Counted from the stretch's first letter, positions 28,901 to 39,389 are shown. The stretch is 64,000 bases of DNA from Anarhynchus alexandrinus (GCA_008711295.1 VUYV01000156.1:927628-991627), one strand, 5' to 3'. The notes: generated by a model not told the origin, from the sequence alone. A program made the numbers and translations.

Positions 28901-31900
28901 AGTATTTCAAATGGTCAGACAAATTTTGGGCAGTCCTTAGATTTTCAAGAATATTTAACGGTTCGTAGTTTTAAAAATTGTAATTTGTTTGTGGTGGCTT
29001 GGATAAAGTGAGCTAAACCTTAATTTAATAGTGTTACCTCATGGTCACAGAGTGCAGTGGAAGCGCAACTTCCTTCAGTCTCAGCGACTGTGTAAGTTAG
29101 AAAAGTGATAAAAGAAACTTTCAGGTTCTGGCATTATCCACAATCTAATGAAAACAATGTAAAGGGAAAAATGAGAAGTTGAAGCTGCTGGCCCGTTTCT
29201 GCCTTGCGTGGAGGCGGTGTGACGTACCCCTCCGCTGAAGCCTCCCTGGTGCTTTGAGACAGTAGGTGAATCGGTGCGTGCCTTGGGTCCGTCCCGTTCG
29301 TTATTTTTATCATACATTTCTTCAGTAGATCAAACTTTATTCTTGTTATTACAGAAGTGAGTCAGGAAAGAAACTAATTGCTCTAAACTTTATAAGCAAC
29401 AAAACACGTTAAGTACTCACTGTGCCTAAAAAGGAACTTGTCTGTCAGTGTCACCTGCTGTAATTGCAGAAGTTGGCACAGAAAAGATTTTACGTGTTTA
29501 AAGAGAAATGCAGAGAGCCCAAGATGTTCTTTATCCCAGAAGCCTCCAGATCTTCAGCATCAGTGTTAGTCTAACAGGATTCCAGTTACCTGCAGTTCTG
29601 GAATGCCGTAATTTGGAGGGACATTTTTCAAGGAGAAACCAGGTGGTCTTTTTATTTATTGAGGGGATCAGATATTCTCAGAAGGCCTATAAATCGTATA
29701 GCCAGATCACTTGCATGTCATCTTTGTTCAGGCTGCCTATAAGATAAATTTATTCTCAGTCATGAGTCAGTGAGGGATATCATGTACAGCTTTGCTCTGC
29801 ACTTTCACTGGGATGTCACAGTCTTTTAGAAGGGGCTGAATAATTCGTGCCTCTGAGTCAGCTGCAGTCGGAGCTTCCATTAAGGTGTCAGGATCTGTCT
29901 CTGCCCATGAGCTTGGAGTGCCTTGCTCTCCTCCGTTGCCCCTGCGGATTATATTTATACTGCAGAGTGTCCTGTGACACCCAGGAGAACACGAGTTCTT
30001 TGGGGTTACAAACTGGAAAGCCAACAGTGGAAGCTCGTGGCTTTCCCCTCTCACTCGGGTGCCGTAAGGAGTCCCCGTAAGCCGCTTAGCAGAACTGCAG
30101 AGAAGTCTTCTGGCTTCGGATCCAGCCTGTATTTCCCTGCTGTGCTAAGGCTATGGCTCTCTGGAAGGGAGAAGAGCATCTGCTCTGGGAGCGTCTGGCC
30201 TGGCTGCAGAAGGAGAACTGAGCAAGGCTTTCCTATGCCGCTCCTGCAGACGGAGTGCCTGCGTGCCCTTTGGCGGGATCCGCCTTGCTGGCACTCTGCG
30301 GGGCGGCAGTGCGGGCTCGTGGCCTTACTGCGCTCTTAGCCCGGCAGAGGATGCCTCTGGCTTGCTCTCGGGAAGAACGGTCTAGTTTCTCTGCTGATAG
30401 ACAGACAGAAACTGAGGCAGCTGAGGAGTGGCCGCGGAGAGTTTAAACTGATCCCCAAATGAAAACCTTTAAAAATTTTATAGGGAAAACGTTGATCACC
30501 TTTAAAAATTTTATAGGGAAAATATTGACCGCTTTTTGTACTGCATCAAAGGGCCTTGTGGCCAAACCCAGGACATGGCTGTGTCAAGCAACAAACAGTC
30601 CTTCCTGAAGATCAGGAATTTTAGTTTCCTTCACTGCAATTCAATTTAAGTACTGTAGTTAAGGAAAAGAATCTATACGACAGGAAAATTGAGGTCTGCG
30701 GCATGCACTGCTGAATTTTGAAGGTTAATTATTAAGAATGTAAAATTAAGCTGTGGCAGCATGGGAGGCATTTTTGTGTAAAAGGTATCTGTTTATTCAT
30801 GGAATTTTTGTGCTGAGAAAGTGCTTAACGCAATTAGACATTTTGTTAACATTGATTATGCAACAAAGTTAAGAATACCGCTGCTTACATTTAAGTAATT
30901 ATTTAAATGTAAAGTCTAGAGAACATTATGGGACAATGTTGAGTAAGGCTTTTAGAGCTATTAAACTAAACGAGTTTTGAGCAGGTGGGCTGTTCTCTGT
31001 ATATAAATGAATATCTTTGCTTAAATTACTGTCCTTGTTTTCTCTTGTTTGCACCCATTTGTTCCAGTGAGAGTTCAGTACATCTTTTAAAATAATGCTG
31101 TTATATGGGTAACTACTAAGTATTGGGGATAAGAATAGTAAAAGTTATTAAAATGTTGGGGTTTTATGTTGTTTTTCTCTTGCAAGTTGCTTGACAGTGA
31201 CCAGGAATTATATAAGAACTTCCCTCTGGTAATATCGGAGCGCTGGCAGCAAGAAGTAGCAGAAACTGTTTATGACGCAGTAAACGCAGACACAGATAAA
31301 ATTGAGGCCAGGAAAAGGGCTAAAAATAAGCAGCTTGGCCACGAGGAAGGTAATCTCTCAAATACACTTCTCTCCATCTTTTGCTGCTAGATAGTAATTC
31401 ACGTGTTCGAAGTTTCACACAACAGACTCTCCTATTACTGTCATTCACCAGTAATCGTTCGAATTCATTTAGTCAGTATCGTGTTTCTTAAGACGTTTCT
31501 TAATGTTTTGAAATGCCGTATGATGACATAATGTTTTGGAAAATCTCTTGTACTCTCTTTTAAAGATTATCCTGTACAGCCTTTCATCGTTTGTGTTTAT
31601 GGTGTATGCTCAGAAAAAGAGTAGGTGGGATTTGATTTCATGAGAGAGGAGCAGGGGAAGAAAACGGGAGGTTCTCTGCGGCAACCTTCACTTGTTTGCA
31701 CGGGGATGGTGCCTCACAGACTGAGCTGTGGGTAGCAGTGGACAATTCTTTTAATAGTTTATAAGATACTTTTTTAAAACCCAAATTCTGTTCTTGCTTA
31801 CTCCACTGCAGCCACATCAGCTCAGGTAGTTCAGGCAGAACTGGCTGTGCGTGTGCCTGCGCGCGCAGAAGCCCCGTTGCAAGGCTGGGGAGGGCCCCTT

Positions 31901-33929
31901 GAGTCGCACCGTGTGCGGGACTCTCTCCTTCCTCAGCCTGGCACGTCTGCAGAGTGCTTTTAGGCGGTACCTTGGTTGGCATCCTCGTGTTCCCTCTCGT
32001 TCTAGATTATGCGCTTGGGAAGGATTGCATTATGCATGGGTACATGCTGAAATTGGGGAACCCGTTCCTGACTCAGTGGCAACGTCGTTACTTTTACCTC
32101 TTCCCAAACCGACTGGAGTGGCGAGGAGAAGGCGAGTCACGGGTGAGTGCCGTTACTCTGGAGAGGGCGGGAAAGGCGGGTGGGTTCGGAGGGAATTCTG
32201 ACGACTCGGACTCAGGAATACCCCCCATGGAGGTAGAGTTTTGTCCGAGTAAATGGCCAGTGGATTTGAGTAACTTCTCTTGAGTATCGCTTTGGTTAAT
32301 GGGCAGCTACACTGCACTGAGGGAACATAAAGTTGTCTTGAGAAACCTGTTTACTCTGTTTTGTTATGTTTGTAAAGGAATTTGGTAGTTCATGGTGTCG
32401 TTTTTCATTTAGGACCGCTGGACTATTTATACAAAAAAACATAAACTGGTAAGGTCATAGATGCTATAGCATTTTGTTGCAAAGAAAATGCTATAGTAAC
32501 TTTAGTTGAGTCCAGCTGTGATCATGTGGTAGGCAGACCATTTGTATATTTAGTTAAGTAAGGTTTTGGAATTTCAAAACATTCTCCTCTTACAGTCTAT
32601 AGGGAAAGCTTTTCTGCAAACTGATGTAAATGTTTGCGCCTTTGTAAGTGTATAGTGCTTAAAAAGTCCCTTTCAGCTCTTTGAAATAGTAAGTGAGATT
32701 GTCCTTTTTTTTTTGACAGCAGTAATACTTATAAAAAAATAAAATTATATGCAACTCTCTTGAGGGAAAATAGTGAATATTTTGTTTGTAGGCACACCTA
32801 TTTGTAGATTCTTATGTCATGCTGTCATTACTGGCTTTCTTAGCTTATATTTCATTGTCTGCTGAAGCAACCAAGCCCCTTGCTAAATCTCTCTCTTACC
32901 TTATAATCTATCTTTAGTTGATGACCCAGTCTTCCGAAATGAAGAAATGTTTGTGTAATGGCTGTTGATGCTCATAACTTGATTTATGTGGGTAGTCCAG
33001 AAAAATTAGATAGTGGCTTGGTTTGATGGGCAACAGGTTTCTTTTGAATCATCCCTCTGCTTTATTTTTGCAAATGCTGCAGCAAAACCTGCTGACAATG
33101 GAACAAATAGTATCTGTTGAAGAAACGCAAATTAAAGATAAGAAGTGCATCTTACTGAGAATTAAAGGCGGAAAACAGTTTGTCCTACAGTGCGAGGTGA
33201 GACGCTTGTTTTTCAGTAACTGTTAATCAGGTGGTTTTGCATATGATGAAACGATTGTAAAGTTTTTCAGGTCCTCCCATTGCGTGTTGACGAAGCGTGC
33301 TTTACGAAGCAAAGCTCAACCCAGGCAAAACTGGCAAGTTTTTATCACACTTGTGTTTGGAGTGCAGGAAACCTGCAGCTATGCCAGTTTCTGTCCTGGA
33401 TTCCAATGGTATTTGGGCCAAAATGAGTTCAGTTTAGTAAGTAGCTACAACCTTCAAACCTTCTCAACCCACGTGGGCTTCGAAGGCCTTGTTGGCCCGT
33501 GTCTCCCTGCGGGTAGTTCCTGGGAGTGATGTGCTTGCGAGGGAGGAAGTACACAAGTCCCCAAAACATCTTGAGCGCCTGTGGTTGCTGCTGCCCTGCC
33601 TGGCTTCGGCAGGGGGACGGAGAAGCAAAGGGCTGCGCCTTTTCAGTATCCAAAGTTACTCGTTCCTTTGGAAAATTAAAATAAGTTGCTTAAAAGTGCT
33701 GTCTAAGAGAGAAGACGCTATTGGCAGTTTACTATGAAGTGCCAAACTACTTCTGTATCTCTTTCAGAGTGACCCAGAATTTGTTCAGTGGAAAAAAGAG
33801 CTGACAGAAGCTTTCACTGAGGCACAGAGGTTGCTGCGTCGGGCTCCAAAGTTTCTCAATAAATCTCGCTCAACAGTTGTAGAGCTTTCAAAACCACCGC
33901 TCAGCCACAGGAATAGCAATGGGCTGTAG
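4831..33929 (+). CDS. GRK3: GRK3 coding span, exons 4-21 (3' part of gene)
   Basis: G-protein-coupled receptor kinase 3 (beta-ARK2) is a Ser/Thr kinase of the AGC group that phosphorylates agonist-bound receptors at the plasma membrane and so starts arrestin-mediated desensitisation. It is recruited by G beta-gamma through its PH domain. Eighteen exons join in one frame with canonical GT-AG introns and give 600 residues plus stop. Adding the 88 residues of the missing exons 1-3 gives 688, the known GRK3 length. With that numbering the glycine loop starts at G198, the ATP lysine is K220, the catalytic aspartate D317 and the DLG aspartate D335, all as in the family. GRK3 is preferred over its paralogue GRK2 because of the C-terminus HRNSNGL and because MYO18B lies next downstream. 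Coding exons 1-3 were not found in bases 1-4830 and must lie upstream. Confidence 0.96.
4933..6371 (+). other. GRK3: GRK3 intron 4
   Basis: AT-rich intron with no gene. It contains a doubled block of about 185 bases on either side of a single N at 5369 (listed separately), short TA-rich runs near 5318-5345 and 5506-5532, and a small ATT repeat near 5694-5716. Confidence 0.8.
5189..5556 (+). repeat. Direct duplication across a single-N join
   Basis: Bases 5189-5368 and 5370-5556 are near-copies, offset by 188 bases, with only a few substitutions and a short indel. Both end in CAACCTGGCAACAACC. The single N at 5369 sits exactly between them. This pattern fits two overlapping contig ends joined without merging better than a biological tandem repeat. 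Confidence 0.85.
6372..6446 (+). CDS. GRK3: GRK3 exon 5 (residues 123-147)
   Basis: A 75-base exon, phase 0 at both ends, with acceptor TCAAAAG and donor GTGAGG. It reads [10 protein letters not shown] to [10 protein letters not shown], part of the helical RH domain. The acceptor lacks the usual C before AG, but a pyrimidine tract (TCTTTCTTTTTCTTTCTC) precedes it. Confidence 0.96.
6447..7973 (+). other. GRK3: GRK3 intron 5
   Basis: AT-rich intron with no recognisable gene or repeat. A modestly GC-richer stretch lies at about 7470-7620. The open frames here are not supported by any family similarity. Confidence 0.75.
7974..8035 (+). CDS. GRK3: GRK3 exon 6 (residues 148-168)
   Basis: A 62-base exon between acceptor CCTTTTTTAG and donor GTATGA. 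It reads [12 protein letters not shown] then KIFQKFME and ends after two bases of a serine codon completed by the next exon. It belongs to the RH domain. Confidence 0.96.
8036..9159 (+). other. GRK3: GRK3 intron 6
   Basis: Intron containing an inverted repeat at 8305-8325, a CpG-rich patch at about 8395-8590 and a run of 15 T at 8684-8698. No gene was seen. Confidence 0.75.
8305..8325. repeat. Near-perfect palindrome
   Basis: Arms TTTAAACCTT and AAGGTTTAAA are perfect reverse complements separated by a single A. It lies in a GRK3 intron just before a CpG-rich patch. No function can be assigned from sequence alone. Confidence 0.8.
9160..9211 (+). CDS. GRK3: GRK3 exon 7 (residues 168-185)
   Basis: A 52-base exon with acceptor TTTCTACAG and donor GTAAGT. 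After completing the split serine it reads [17 protein letters not shown], identical to the family core, closing the N-terminal part of the RH domain just before the kinase domain. Confidence 0.97.
9212..9849 (+). other. GRK3: GRK3 intron 7
   Basis: Short intron with no recognised feature. A pyrimidine- and CpG-richer stretch lies at about 9330-9600. A T-rich tract leads into the next acceptor. Confidence 0.75.
9850..9941 (+). CDS. GRK3: GRK3 exon 8 (residues 186-216), glycine loop
   Basis: A 92-base exon, acceptor TTTACAG, donor GTGAGT. It reads [20 protein letters not shown] and on to KADTGKM. The GRGGFGEV loop that covers ATP phosphates starts at G198. The final Met codon is split AT/G with the next exon. 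The sequence is essentially unchanged from mammals. Confidence 0.98.
9942..12705 (+). other. GRK3: GRK3 intron 8
   Basis: About 2.8 kb of intron with no gene or clear repeat. There is a CpG-rich patch at 10285-10410. The open frames here match nothing I recognise. Confidence 0.75.
12706..12805 (+). CDS. GRK3: GRK3 exon 9 (residues 216-249), ATP lysine
   Basis: A 100-base exon with acceptor ATTTTCAG and donor GTAAGT. It reads [20 protein letters not shown] and on to LSLVSTG. K220 in YAMK is the invariant ATP-anchoring lysine, and E239 in LALNER is the expected partner glutamate of helix C. Confidence 0.98.
17670..18225 (-). mobile_element. CR1 LINE 3' fragment, minus strand
   Basis: The plus strand begins CATAGAATGGTTGAGG, the reverse complement of a CR1 tail. 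On the minus strand, about 17930-18225 still reads as an uninterrupted stretch of the C-terminal CR1 reverse transcriptase, with [17 protein letters not shown] and [14 protein letters not shown] blocks typical of the family. It is 5'-truncated at about 18225. The open C-terminal frame suggests a younger copy than the one at 2392-3330. Confidence 0.93.
18786..19102 (+). mobile_element. CR1 LINE 3' end, plus strand
   Basis: Starts at CAGGAGAGCTGGGGAAGG and runs to the tail CTGTGATCCTATGATTCTAT. It has the block 'cccatccctggaggtgttcaa' common to CR1 3' ends. The tail is of the same subfamily type as the copy at 2392-3330 (TTGAAGACCATCCAGTG in reverse complement). It lies about 560 bases from an oppositely oriented copy. 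Confidence 0.92.
19990..20068 (+). CDS. GRK3: GRK3 exon 10 (residues 250-276)
   Basis: A 79-base exon, acceptor CCTTCTAG, donor GTAAGC. It reads [20 protein letters not shown] then ILDLMN. This is the end of the kinase small lobe and the hinge. The last base begins a glycine codon completed by the next exon. Confidence 0.98.
20069..21280 (+). other. GRK3: GRK3 intron 10
   Basis: AT-rich intron with no recognised element. Confidence 0.75.
21281..21411 (+). CDS. GRK3: GRK3 exon 11 (residues 276-319), catalytic loop
   Basis: A 131-base exon with acceptor CTAATTTTAG and donor GTAATC. It reads [20 protein letters not shown] and ends VVYRDLK. D317 in YRDLK is the catalytic base. The family uses Y-R-D in place of the usual H-R-D, as here. 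Confidence 0.98.
21412..22226 (+). other. GRK3: GRK3 intron 11
   Basis: Intron without a recognised element. It has an A run near 22094-22105. Confidence 0.75.
22227..22321 (+). CDS. GRK3: GRK3 exon 12 (residues 320-351), DLG motif
   Basis: A 95-base exon, acceptor TTTCTAG, donor GTAAGT directly preceded by another GT. It reads [20 protein letters not shown] and then [12 protein letters not shown]335 in SDLG is the magnesium-binding aspartate. GRKs use DLG where most kinases use DFG. The final Val codon is split GT/A. Confidence 0.98.
22322..23547 (+). other. GRK3: GRK3 intron 12
   Basis: Intron without a recognised gene or repeat. Confidence 0.75.
23548..23655 (+). CDS. GRK3: GRK3 exon 13 (residues 351-387), APE motif
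   Basis: A 108-base exon with acceptor CTTTGCAG and donor GTGAGT. It reads [20 protein letters not shown] and ends FKLLRG. The APE motif anchors the activation segment. As in all GRKs there is no phosphorylatable residue in the activation loop itself. Confidence 0.98.
23656..26414 (+). other. GRK3: GRK3 intron 13
   Basis: About 2.8 kb of AT-rich intron with no gene and no clear repeat beyond a T run near 23687-23700. Confidence 0.75.
26415..26481 (+). CDS. GRK3: GRK3 exon 14 (residues 387-409)
   Basis: A 67-base exon with acceptor TTTCTACAG and donor GTAAGT. It reads [20 protein letters not shown] then TV. This is the large-lobe segment after the APE helix, unchanged from mammals in this stretch. 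Confidence 0.97.
26699..26799 (+). CDS. GRK3: GRK3 exon 15 (residues 410-443)
   Basis: A 101-base exon, acceptor TTTCATAG, donor GTAGGT, only 217 bases after the previous exon. It reads [20 protein letters not shown] and on to SKRLGCQGR. It includes the conserved RLGC block of the AGC large lobe. The split codon completes as serine. Confidence 0.97.
26800..28020 (+). other. GRK3: GRK3 intron 15
   Basis: Intron with a 46-base duplication around a single N at 27362 (listed separately) and a short CA run near 27168-27181. No gene was seen. Confidence 0.75.
27316..27436 (+). repeat. Short duplication beside a single N
   Basis: A block beginning ACCTTGCTTATAG and ending TTAGCACCTATTT occurs at 27316-27361 and again from 27389, 73 bases on, with one visible substitution. 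The single N at 27362 directly follows the first copy. It has the same layout as the joins at 5369 and 52727. Confidence 0.8.
28021..28087 (+). CDS. GRK3: GRK3 exon 16 (residues 443-465)
   Basis: A 67-base exon with acceptor TATTTTGCAG and donor GTAAAG. After the split serine it reads [20 protein letters not shown] then QK, the end of the kinase large lobe. The AQEV wording is closer to GRK2 than to mammalian GRK3 as I recall it. Confidence 0.96.
28548..28643 (+). CDS. GRK3: GRK3 exon 17 (residues 466-497), AGC tail
   Basis: A 96-base exon, acceptor ATTTCTAG, donor GTACAC, phase 0 at both ends. It reads [20 protein letters not shown] and ends EEDTKGIK. This is the kinase C-tail that passes over the active site, and it is invariant between GRK2 and GRK3. 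Confidence 0.98.
28644..31186 (+). other. GRK3: GRK3 intron 17
   Basis: About 2.5 kb of intron with a GC-richer stretch at 30090-30430 and a small tandem duplication of about 32 bases near 30465-30530 (unit around CCTTTAAAAATTTTATAGGG). No gene was seen. Confidence 0.75.
31187..31349 (+). CDS. GRK3: GRK3 exon 18 (residues 498-552)
   Basis: A 163-base exon, acceptor CTTGCAAG, donor GTAATC. It reads [20 protein letters not shown] and on to KNKQLGHEE. It encodes the final RH helices that pack back after the kinase domain. The [12 protein letters not shown] wording is GRK3-like. Confidence 0.97.
31350..32005 (+). other. GRK3: GRK3 intron 18
   Basis: Intron without a recognised element. Confidence 0.75.
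32006..32142 (+). CDS. GRK3: GRK3 exon 19 (residues 552-597), PH domain start
   Basis: A 137-base exon, acceptor CGTTCTAG, donor GTGAGT. It reads [20 protein letters not shown] and ends EWRGEGESR. It encodes the first strands of the PH domain that binds phosphoinositides and G beta-gamma. Confidence 0.98.
32143..33082 (+). other. GRK3: GRK3 intron 19
   Basis: AT-rich intron without a recognised element. Confidence 0.75.
33083..33196 (+). CDS. GRK3: GRK3 exon 20 (residues 598-635), PH domain
   Basis: A 114-base exon, acceptor ATGCTGCAG, donor GTGAGA, phase 0. It reads [20 protein letters not shown] and ends KQFVLQCE. These are the middle PH strands. Confidence 0.98.
33197..33767 (+). other. 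GRK3: GRK3 intron 20
   Basis: Intron without a recognised element. Confidence 0.75.
33768..33929 (+). CDS. GRK3: GRK3 exon 21, C-terminus and stop
   Basis: The terminal coding exon, acceptor TCTTTCAG, stop TAG at 33927-33929. It reads [20 protein letters not shown] and ends HRNSNGL. It covers the last PH helix and the beta-gamma-binding extension. The final residues distinguish GRK3 from GRK2. Confidence 0.98.
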   Translation, partial: SDPEFVQWKKELTEAFTEAQRLLRRAPKFLNKSRSTVVELSKPPLSHRNSNGL

Positions 33930-36900
33930 GGGAAACGGAGAACAAAGTTCACTTAGGGACAGCTGCTTTGTGAACTTGTTGAGTTTCACAGAATCCTTAT
34001 GAATTACTTTGTGCAATCCTGGACGCGGGATGTGCTTAGAAGAGGAAGAATTAGATGTTTACAGCGTGGGATAATGTCAGAACTCTGTCTCTGGAGGTTG
34101 TGAAGACTGGAACAATGGCAAGTGAATTCATGCTCCCAGCGGCGGTGGAAATCACCGAGCGTAGAGGCTGGATGTTGCTCCCACGCCTTCCTGCACCCTG
34201 GCGGTGTCTAAAACGTGGTCCGTTACTGTAGAACTACTGATGGAAGGAAGATCCTGTTTTCTCTGCAATACCCTTGTTTGGTGCGTACCGAGCCCGGAGG
34301 CCGAACCGGTTACTGCTGGCTGGGATGACACTTCCGTGTGCGATTCCGACAAACCCCTCAACTGTGGAAGGAGCTGCAGACTTGCCATGTTGGATGACCT
34401 TTAATCTGTCGTGTTGCCATGTTCTTTCTGACCATTACTGCTGACTTTATAATACCCTTTCTCCATACTGCTGATGATCAACAGTGTGACTCTTATGCAC
34501 TTCAAAGTACTGAATTCTAACTGTCCTGTGGTTTAAATGTTATTGCTACTTCATGGAAACATTGAACTCGAATTATTCACTTGGTTTGTTGTACTCACTA
34601 ATAGTAGCTACCACCGGTTTGCTTCTTCTACGTATATGCAGTACTATAACTGACACAATAGAGTAATAATTGGTGAAGAGGAATTTATGGTAGCTTCATC
34701 TAGTGCTCTGTTGTACAAATTGACTATTTTAGCACAGTTTTTAAAGAGCAGATTCCTTTTGACAAGTTTACAGTGAACATAAAGACAGTTCTTTTCCATT
34801 TCAGGTCAACTGCACTTTTTAAAAATTAAAAAGAAATTATTCAAATCCAATGCATTCTAGTGCATGTGCTGGGTTAAAATGTCTGCGTACCTCGGTACGT
34901 ACTCTGGATCACTCTTCAGTTTCGGGACTTGTGGATCCTTCTCTGTTGTACACAAAAACATTAAGCAGGTGTGTTCTCATAGCGTAGATACCCCGGACTT
35001 TCACGGTAGCTCAGCTCAGGAGGGTCGTGCGCACATCCCGTGGCTCGGCTGGCGAAAGGATTTTCGGTTTTCTTTTCTGGGGAGTTCAAACTGTCCACAC
35101 GCAAAGCAGGCTGAGAATACTGAGGATGGAACTGACAGAACGAGCTGATCAAATGCCAGATTTATATTAATTCTACTTGAGACATCAGGCATGTCATGTG
35201 GAAACTCTTGCTAAAGTAAAGATATAATCTCTTAACTGTTAGACAACTTTAAGCATGTGAAGTCAGCCTTTCCCTGGGTATTGTGATGTTTTGTAAGAGG
35301 TAGGTCAGGGCTTAACTTAAGCTTTTTTCTGTTTCAGTAAACACCTCCAAGAACATTTTCTGCCTAATTATGGTGGTACAACTCTCATCATCCCTAAAGA
35401 CGATGGGAATTGCATCTCCGTAAATGGGAGCAGAAGTTGCACCGACAGCTTCCTCCGTCCACCTGGCGCGCGCGGGTTCTCCAGCTGTGGCGCTAACATA
35501 ACCACAGAGTTCTGGACCTGTTCCCTTGTTGAACAGTACCAAAAATAGGAGAATTATTTTGAAAGTATTTGTTTATCCTGAACACACTTGTAATAAAATC
35601 GGATGCATTTGCTTCTAGAAGTGGGAGTGGCTCAACTCTGCCTCACCTGTGCTTTCACACGTGTGCGAACTCGGGCTTATCAGCTCATGCAGCATCAAAG
35701 GAAAAATGCGTTTTGGAAGCTACCCCGTGTGAGTCAGGCGATACCTTTTCATGATTTTTTTTTCCCCATTTATTTTTGGATTTACTCTGTGAAAAGAGTA
35801 CCAGCTTCTCTGTCGTTCTTGCTGGTGAGCGCTGTTTAGCATCTCAGCATCCTCTGTAAGGAGCAGTTGAGGTATTTACCGAGGTGTGGCACAGAAAATG
35901 TCTCATCTGACTGGCGCTGCCAGCGCGCTGGGGGGTGTTAAGCTTTTCCTACAACGCCGTGCAATGCTCGTATTTTTCTTCTGGATTTGAAAAAAAAAGC
36001 CTGAGATTGTGATAAAACCCCCTCTTAGTTCTCATGCAACTTGTTCGTACTTTCTTAGTTCATTACCAGTTCCATTCTTCTCTCTCAGTTATTTTCCGCG
36101 GTAGCTTTTAACGCTAAATCCTTCTTGGCAGAGTTTTGCAGTTCCCGCCGCAGCAGTACCGTGGGTTCCGGGCACCGGTGTCTGTGGGGAGGGGAGGGAC
36201 AGATCTGCAGCTGGGAAATTGTGCCTCAAAACCATAGATATTATATGAAACGAAGGCTGGGTATTGACTTACGGAAATATGCGTATTTTGAAGCGTAACG
36301 GACTTGAGGTGTCCCCAGAACATGCGCGTCAGCGTGGTCCTTGTTGCCTTGTCCGGGTACACGCACTGAGCTGTGCCGTCGGTCAGCGCCGCTGGCCGGG
36401 GTCGGATGGGAGCGGAATAGTAAAAGCTTTTGTTTCCTTTAGTCGACTGATTTATCGACAATTTATAAAAGCTTTATGTTTGTGACTCATGTGTGACTGT
36501 GCTGTTAGGAGAGAAGGAGAGGTGACTGTATGAAAAACTCGTGTACGCGTGGGGGAAGTTGGGATCCCAGTAACAAGTGGGGTTCTGTGTGGAAGGGACT
36601 GGATCTGCTGGTGTGGAGGGAGAGCTGGAATTCCACCCTGAAATCAAAATATTAGATACGGCTCCGAACTGATCGTTCCTGGTTTAGGTACCAAATTCTC
36701 TGAAGTTTTTTCTTGGACAAAGGTGTTACGGTGTTATTTTCCATGAGGGTCTTCAGCTGTATGTGTAGAAAATCTTGTTGAACGCAGAGAACGTAAGGCG
36801 TGGCGTTGTCTTTTACGCATTGTGACCACATTTGTAGGACTTTTCTTTTTTTTTTCTTTTTTTTTTCTTTTTTTAAAATATTCAGGGAAGTAAAGATAAA

Positions 36901-38980
36901 AGAAATGAGAGCGTGGGGCATCAACAGAGCTGAGTTTATGATTAACCGCAGATTTTTACACAAATTATCTGAAAGCCCTTTGAACCAAAATCGGCCGTAC
37001 TGAAGAATTGAGCGTGTGCGGGAATTGTTTCTTATATTTCAAACGAGAGAATTACACGCCAGATAGAGCCGCGTTAATCACTCCCTTGCCACGTCCACAT
37101 GCCTCCAGTGCTGCAGGGATTATTTCCTAATTATTCTTTCTGTCTGACGTACAAGCCGACAGAGGCAGTAGGACGAGACGCTGGAAAGCGAGCGCGCGAG
37201 TGACGTGGTGGTAGAGGGATGCGTCGTCGCTGCGGGAGCTGAGCGCGGGGGTCGCAGGGGCTTTTCGGAGAGCTGCGGCTGCGTGCCGTGCGCGCTCTGA
37301 GGGAGGGGGCATCTTTCGTACCTGGGAGGAGCTGTAAATTAACGTCTCGCTTCAAGAACAGGGGGACAGCGGATTCTAGCCACAATCAGACTTTTATGAG
37401 TTGAGGTTGAAGTGCAGGAGAAGCAAAGCACCTGCTGCAAGCGGAGCGTAACTGAGGAGCCGTTTGGAGCTGGGCACGGGCTTGGCCGGTGCTGTAAAGT
37501 GTCACCTGGACACCGTGTCAGCTGAGGTGTCCCATCATGGCAGGTACAAATTAGGCAATTTTTATTATTCAGATTTTGTTCAGTAATAATTTTGCAAATT
37601 CATGAAACTATTAGAAGAACATCTACCCATTTTTTTTTTTAAATCCTTCATCTCAGTGTAGCCCATCCCGTTTTCTGAGTAGAGCAGCTTCTTCGTGTTA
37701 GCTATGTTGGAGCGTTCTGTCTTGTCACCGGTCCAGTGGAGGCTGCGGTCTCACGAGTTGCTTCTCAAACCGCCGCTGTGAGATAAGCCCCGCTGGTGTA
37801 AATACTGGAGCTGCTCCAGCTTGCATTGCTGTTCCCGGTATGTTCCCCCCAGTTAGGCTTCAAAAAACAAAGACTCGGAGCACGCTAATAATAGTTGGGT
37901 GTGCGGGTGGGGACCGTGGCAGGTAGGGAGAGCGCTGTGCGCGCTCCGCGCGGGGGACGGCGCAGCTCTGCCCATCGACCTCAGCTTAGTCGCATTCGAA
38001 TTTTCTTTAATTTCAACAACTCTCCTTTAGAAACGCAGCAGTTTTCCTTCTCCCACTTCTGTTGAGGAGGGGAAAAAAAGGAAATAGGATCATCGGATTG
38101 GTTTTGGTTTCAATATAAAGGCAGGTGTTTGCAGTCCAGTGCGTGGGTATAGGAAACGTTGTGTATTTGGTGCTAAAAACAAACCTGTTCATCCGAGTTG
38201 TGATCCCGTACGAGCGGCGGCTGTCGATGCCCGGTAGACCTGCGCGGGGTGTTGGTTTCACAGCAGCTTTGCCGCCGCGGGTGGCATCCGCCCCCGATGC
38301 GTGATGGCTTGCGCATCGCCGTTTCCCGGGTTTACGGTCCCCGATGACAGTCAGTCGGCGCCTGACCAGTGAACTACCTGTTGCTCTTTTCCTGGCAGCT
38401 GATCGGGTTTAGGACTAGATTCTTCTGTAATATCCTGTACGTATCTACGTAGTGCAGACGTCCGCAGTCGCACCCTGGTTCCGCTGTTCCCACCACGGCA
38501 GACGGCAATGGCACAGTTAATGTAACTCTGAAATGCTCACACTCTAAGTGTATAGGGAGGAAGGACTATTTTGAAGTGTACAGTGGAAAGTAAATAATTC
38601 TAGTTGTGTTGATTAATATAAGGAATGAGTCAATTCTACAAATTAAAAAATCTGAAAAGCGTATTTTGAAAAAGCATAGTATTAATTTTAATATTGTAAA
38701 AAAAAAAGGAAAATATCTAAAATATACAGAGAACATATGTATATCCAAATGTCTGAGGAATTTCAAGATAATCTACTTTTGTTTTCTGTTGATTTCTATT
38801 CCATGGTGTACATATTGTGTGGATTGAACATTGGCTGTTTTAATACTATTGTTAAATTGTATTTTTATTTTGTGTTAAACTAATCATCACAGACTCAGCT
38901 TTATTTTGTTTATGTAAAGGTTGCTATGCTATGTAGGTATAAAACCAAGAATTCTATTTTAACAAAAAAAGCATTTTATA

Positions 38981-38989
38981 TTATTTATT
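38981..38989 (+). promoter_or_regulatory. AU-rich element nonamer (candidate)
   Basis: TTATTTATT, the nonamer associated with regulated mRNA decay, in AT-rich sequence about 5 kb after the GRK3 stop and overlapping a candidate ATTAAA poly(A) signal. It is functional only if the transcript reaches here. Confidence 0.35.
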
Positions 38990-39389
38990 AAATACATGTT
39001 TCTCCAACTTCTGACATTCCACAGAATTTCTGCTCCGTATATGTATAGAAATGGCAGTTCCTTTCAAGAGGGATCAGTCAGCTTTATTCTGTTTTTCATA
39101 ATAAAGTCGCAGCAGTTTCCGTCAGCCCGTCCGGCTTACCCGTCTGTTACGAGCAGAGTGACTTCCAGGCACTGTCGGGACCATCTCGAAGCGCAGTGGC
39201 TCGTGAATGCAGAAACATCTGAAAAACTCTTGCGAATAAAGCCCTGGGTCTGGTATTCCTAAATGGCCCCGGTACTCCTCGGCATTCCAGAGAGCCAAGC
39301 TTTTCTTCACGTGAGTCTGCGCTGGGTTAACGGGAATTAATGACCTTAAACTGGGGCAAGGAACCAGCTTGATATTTGAAAAAGGTCAG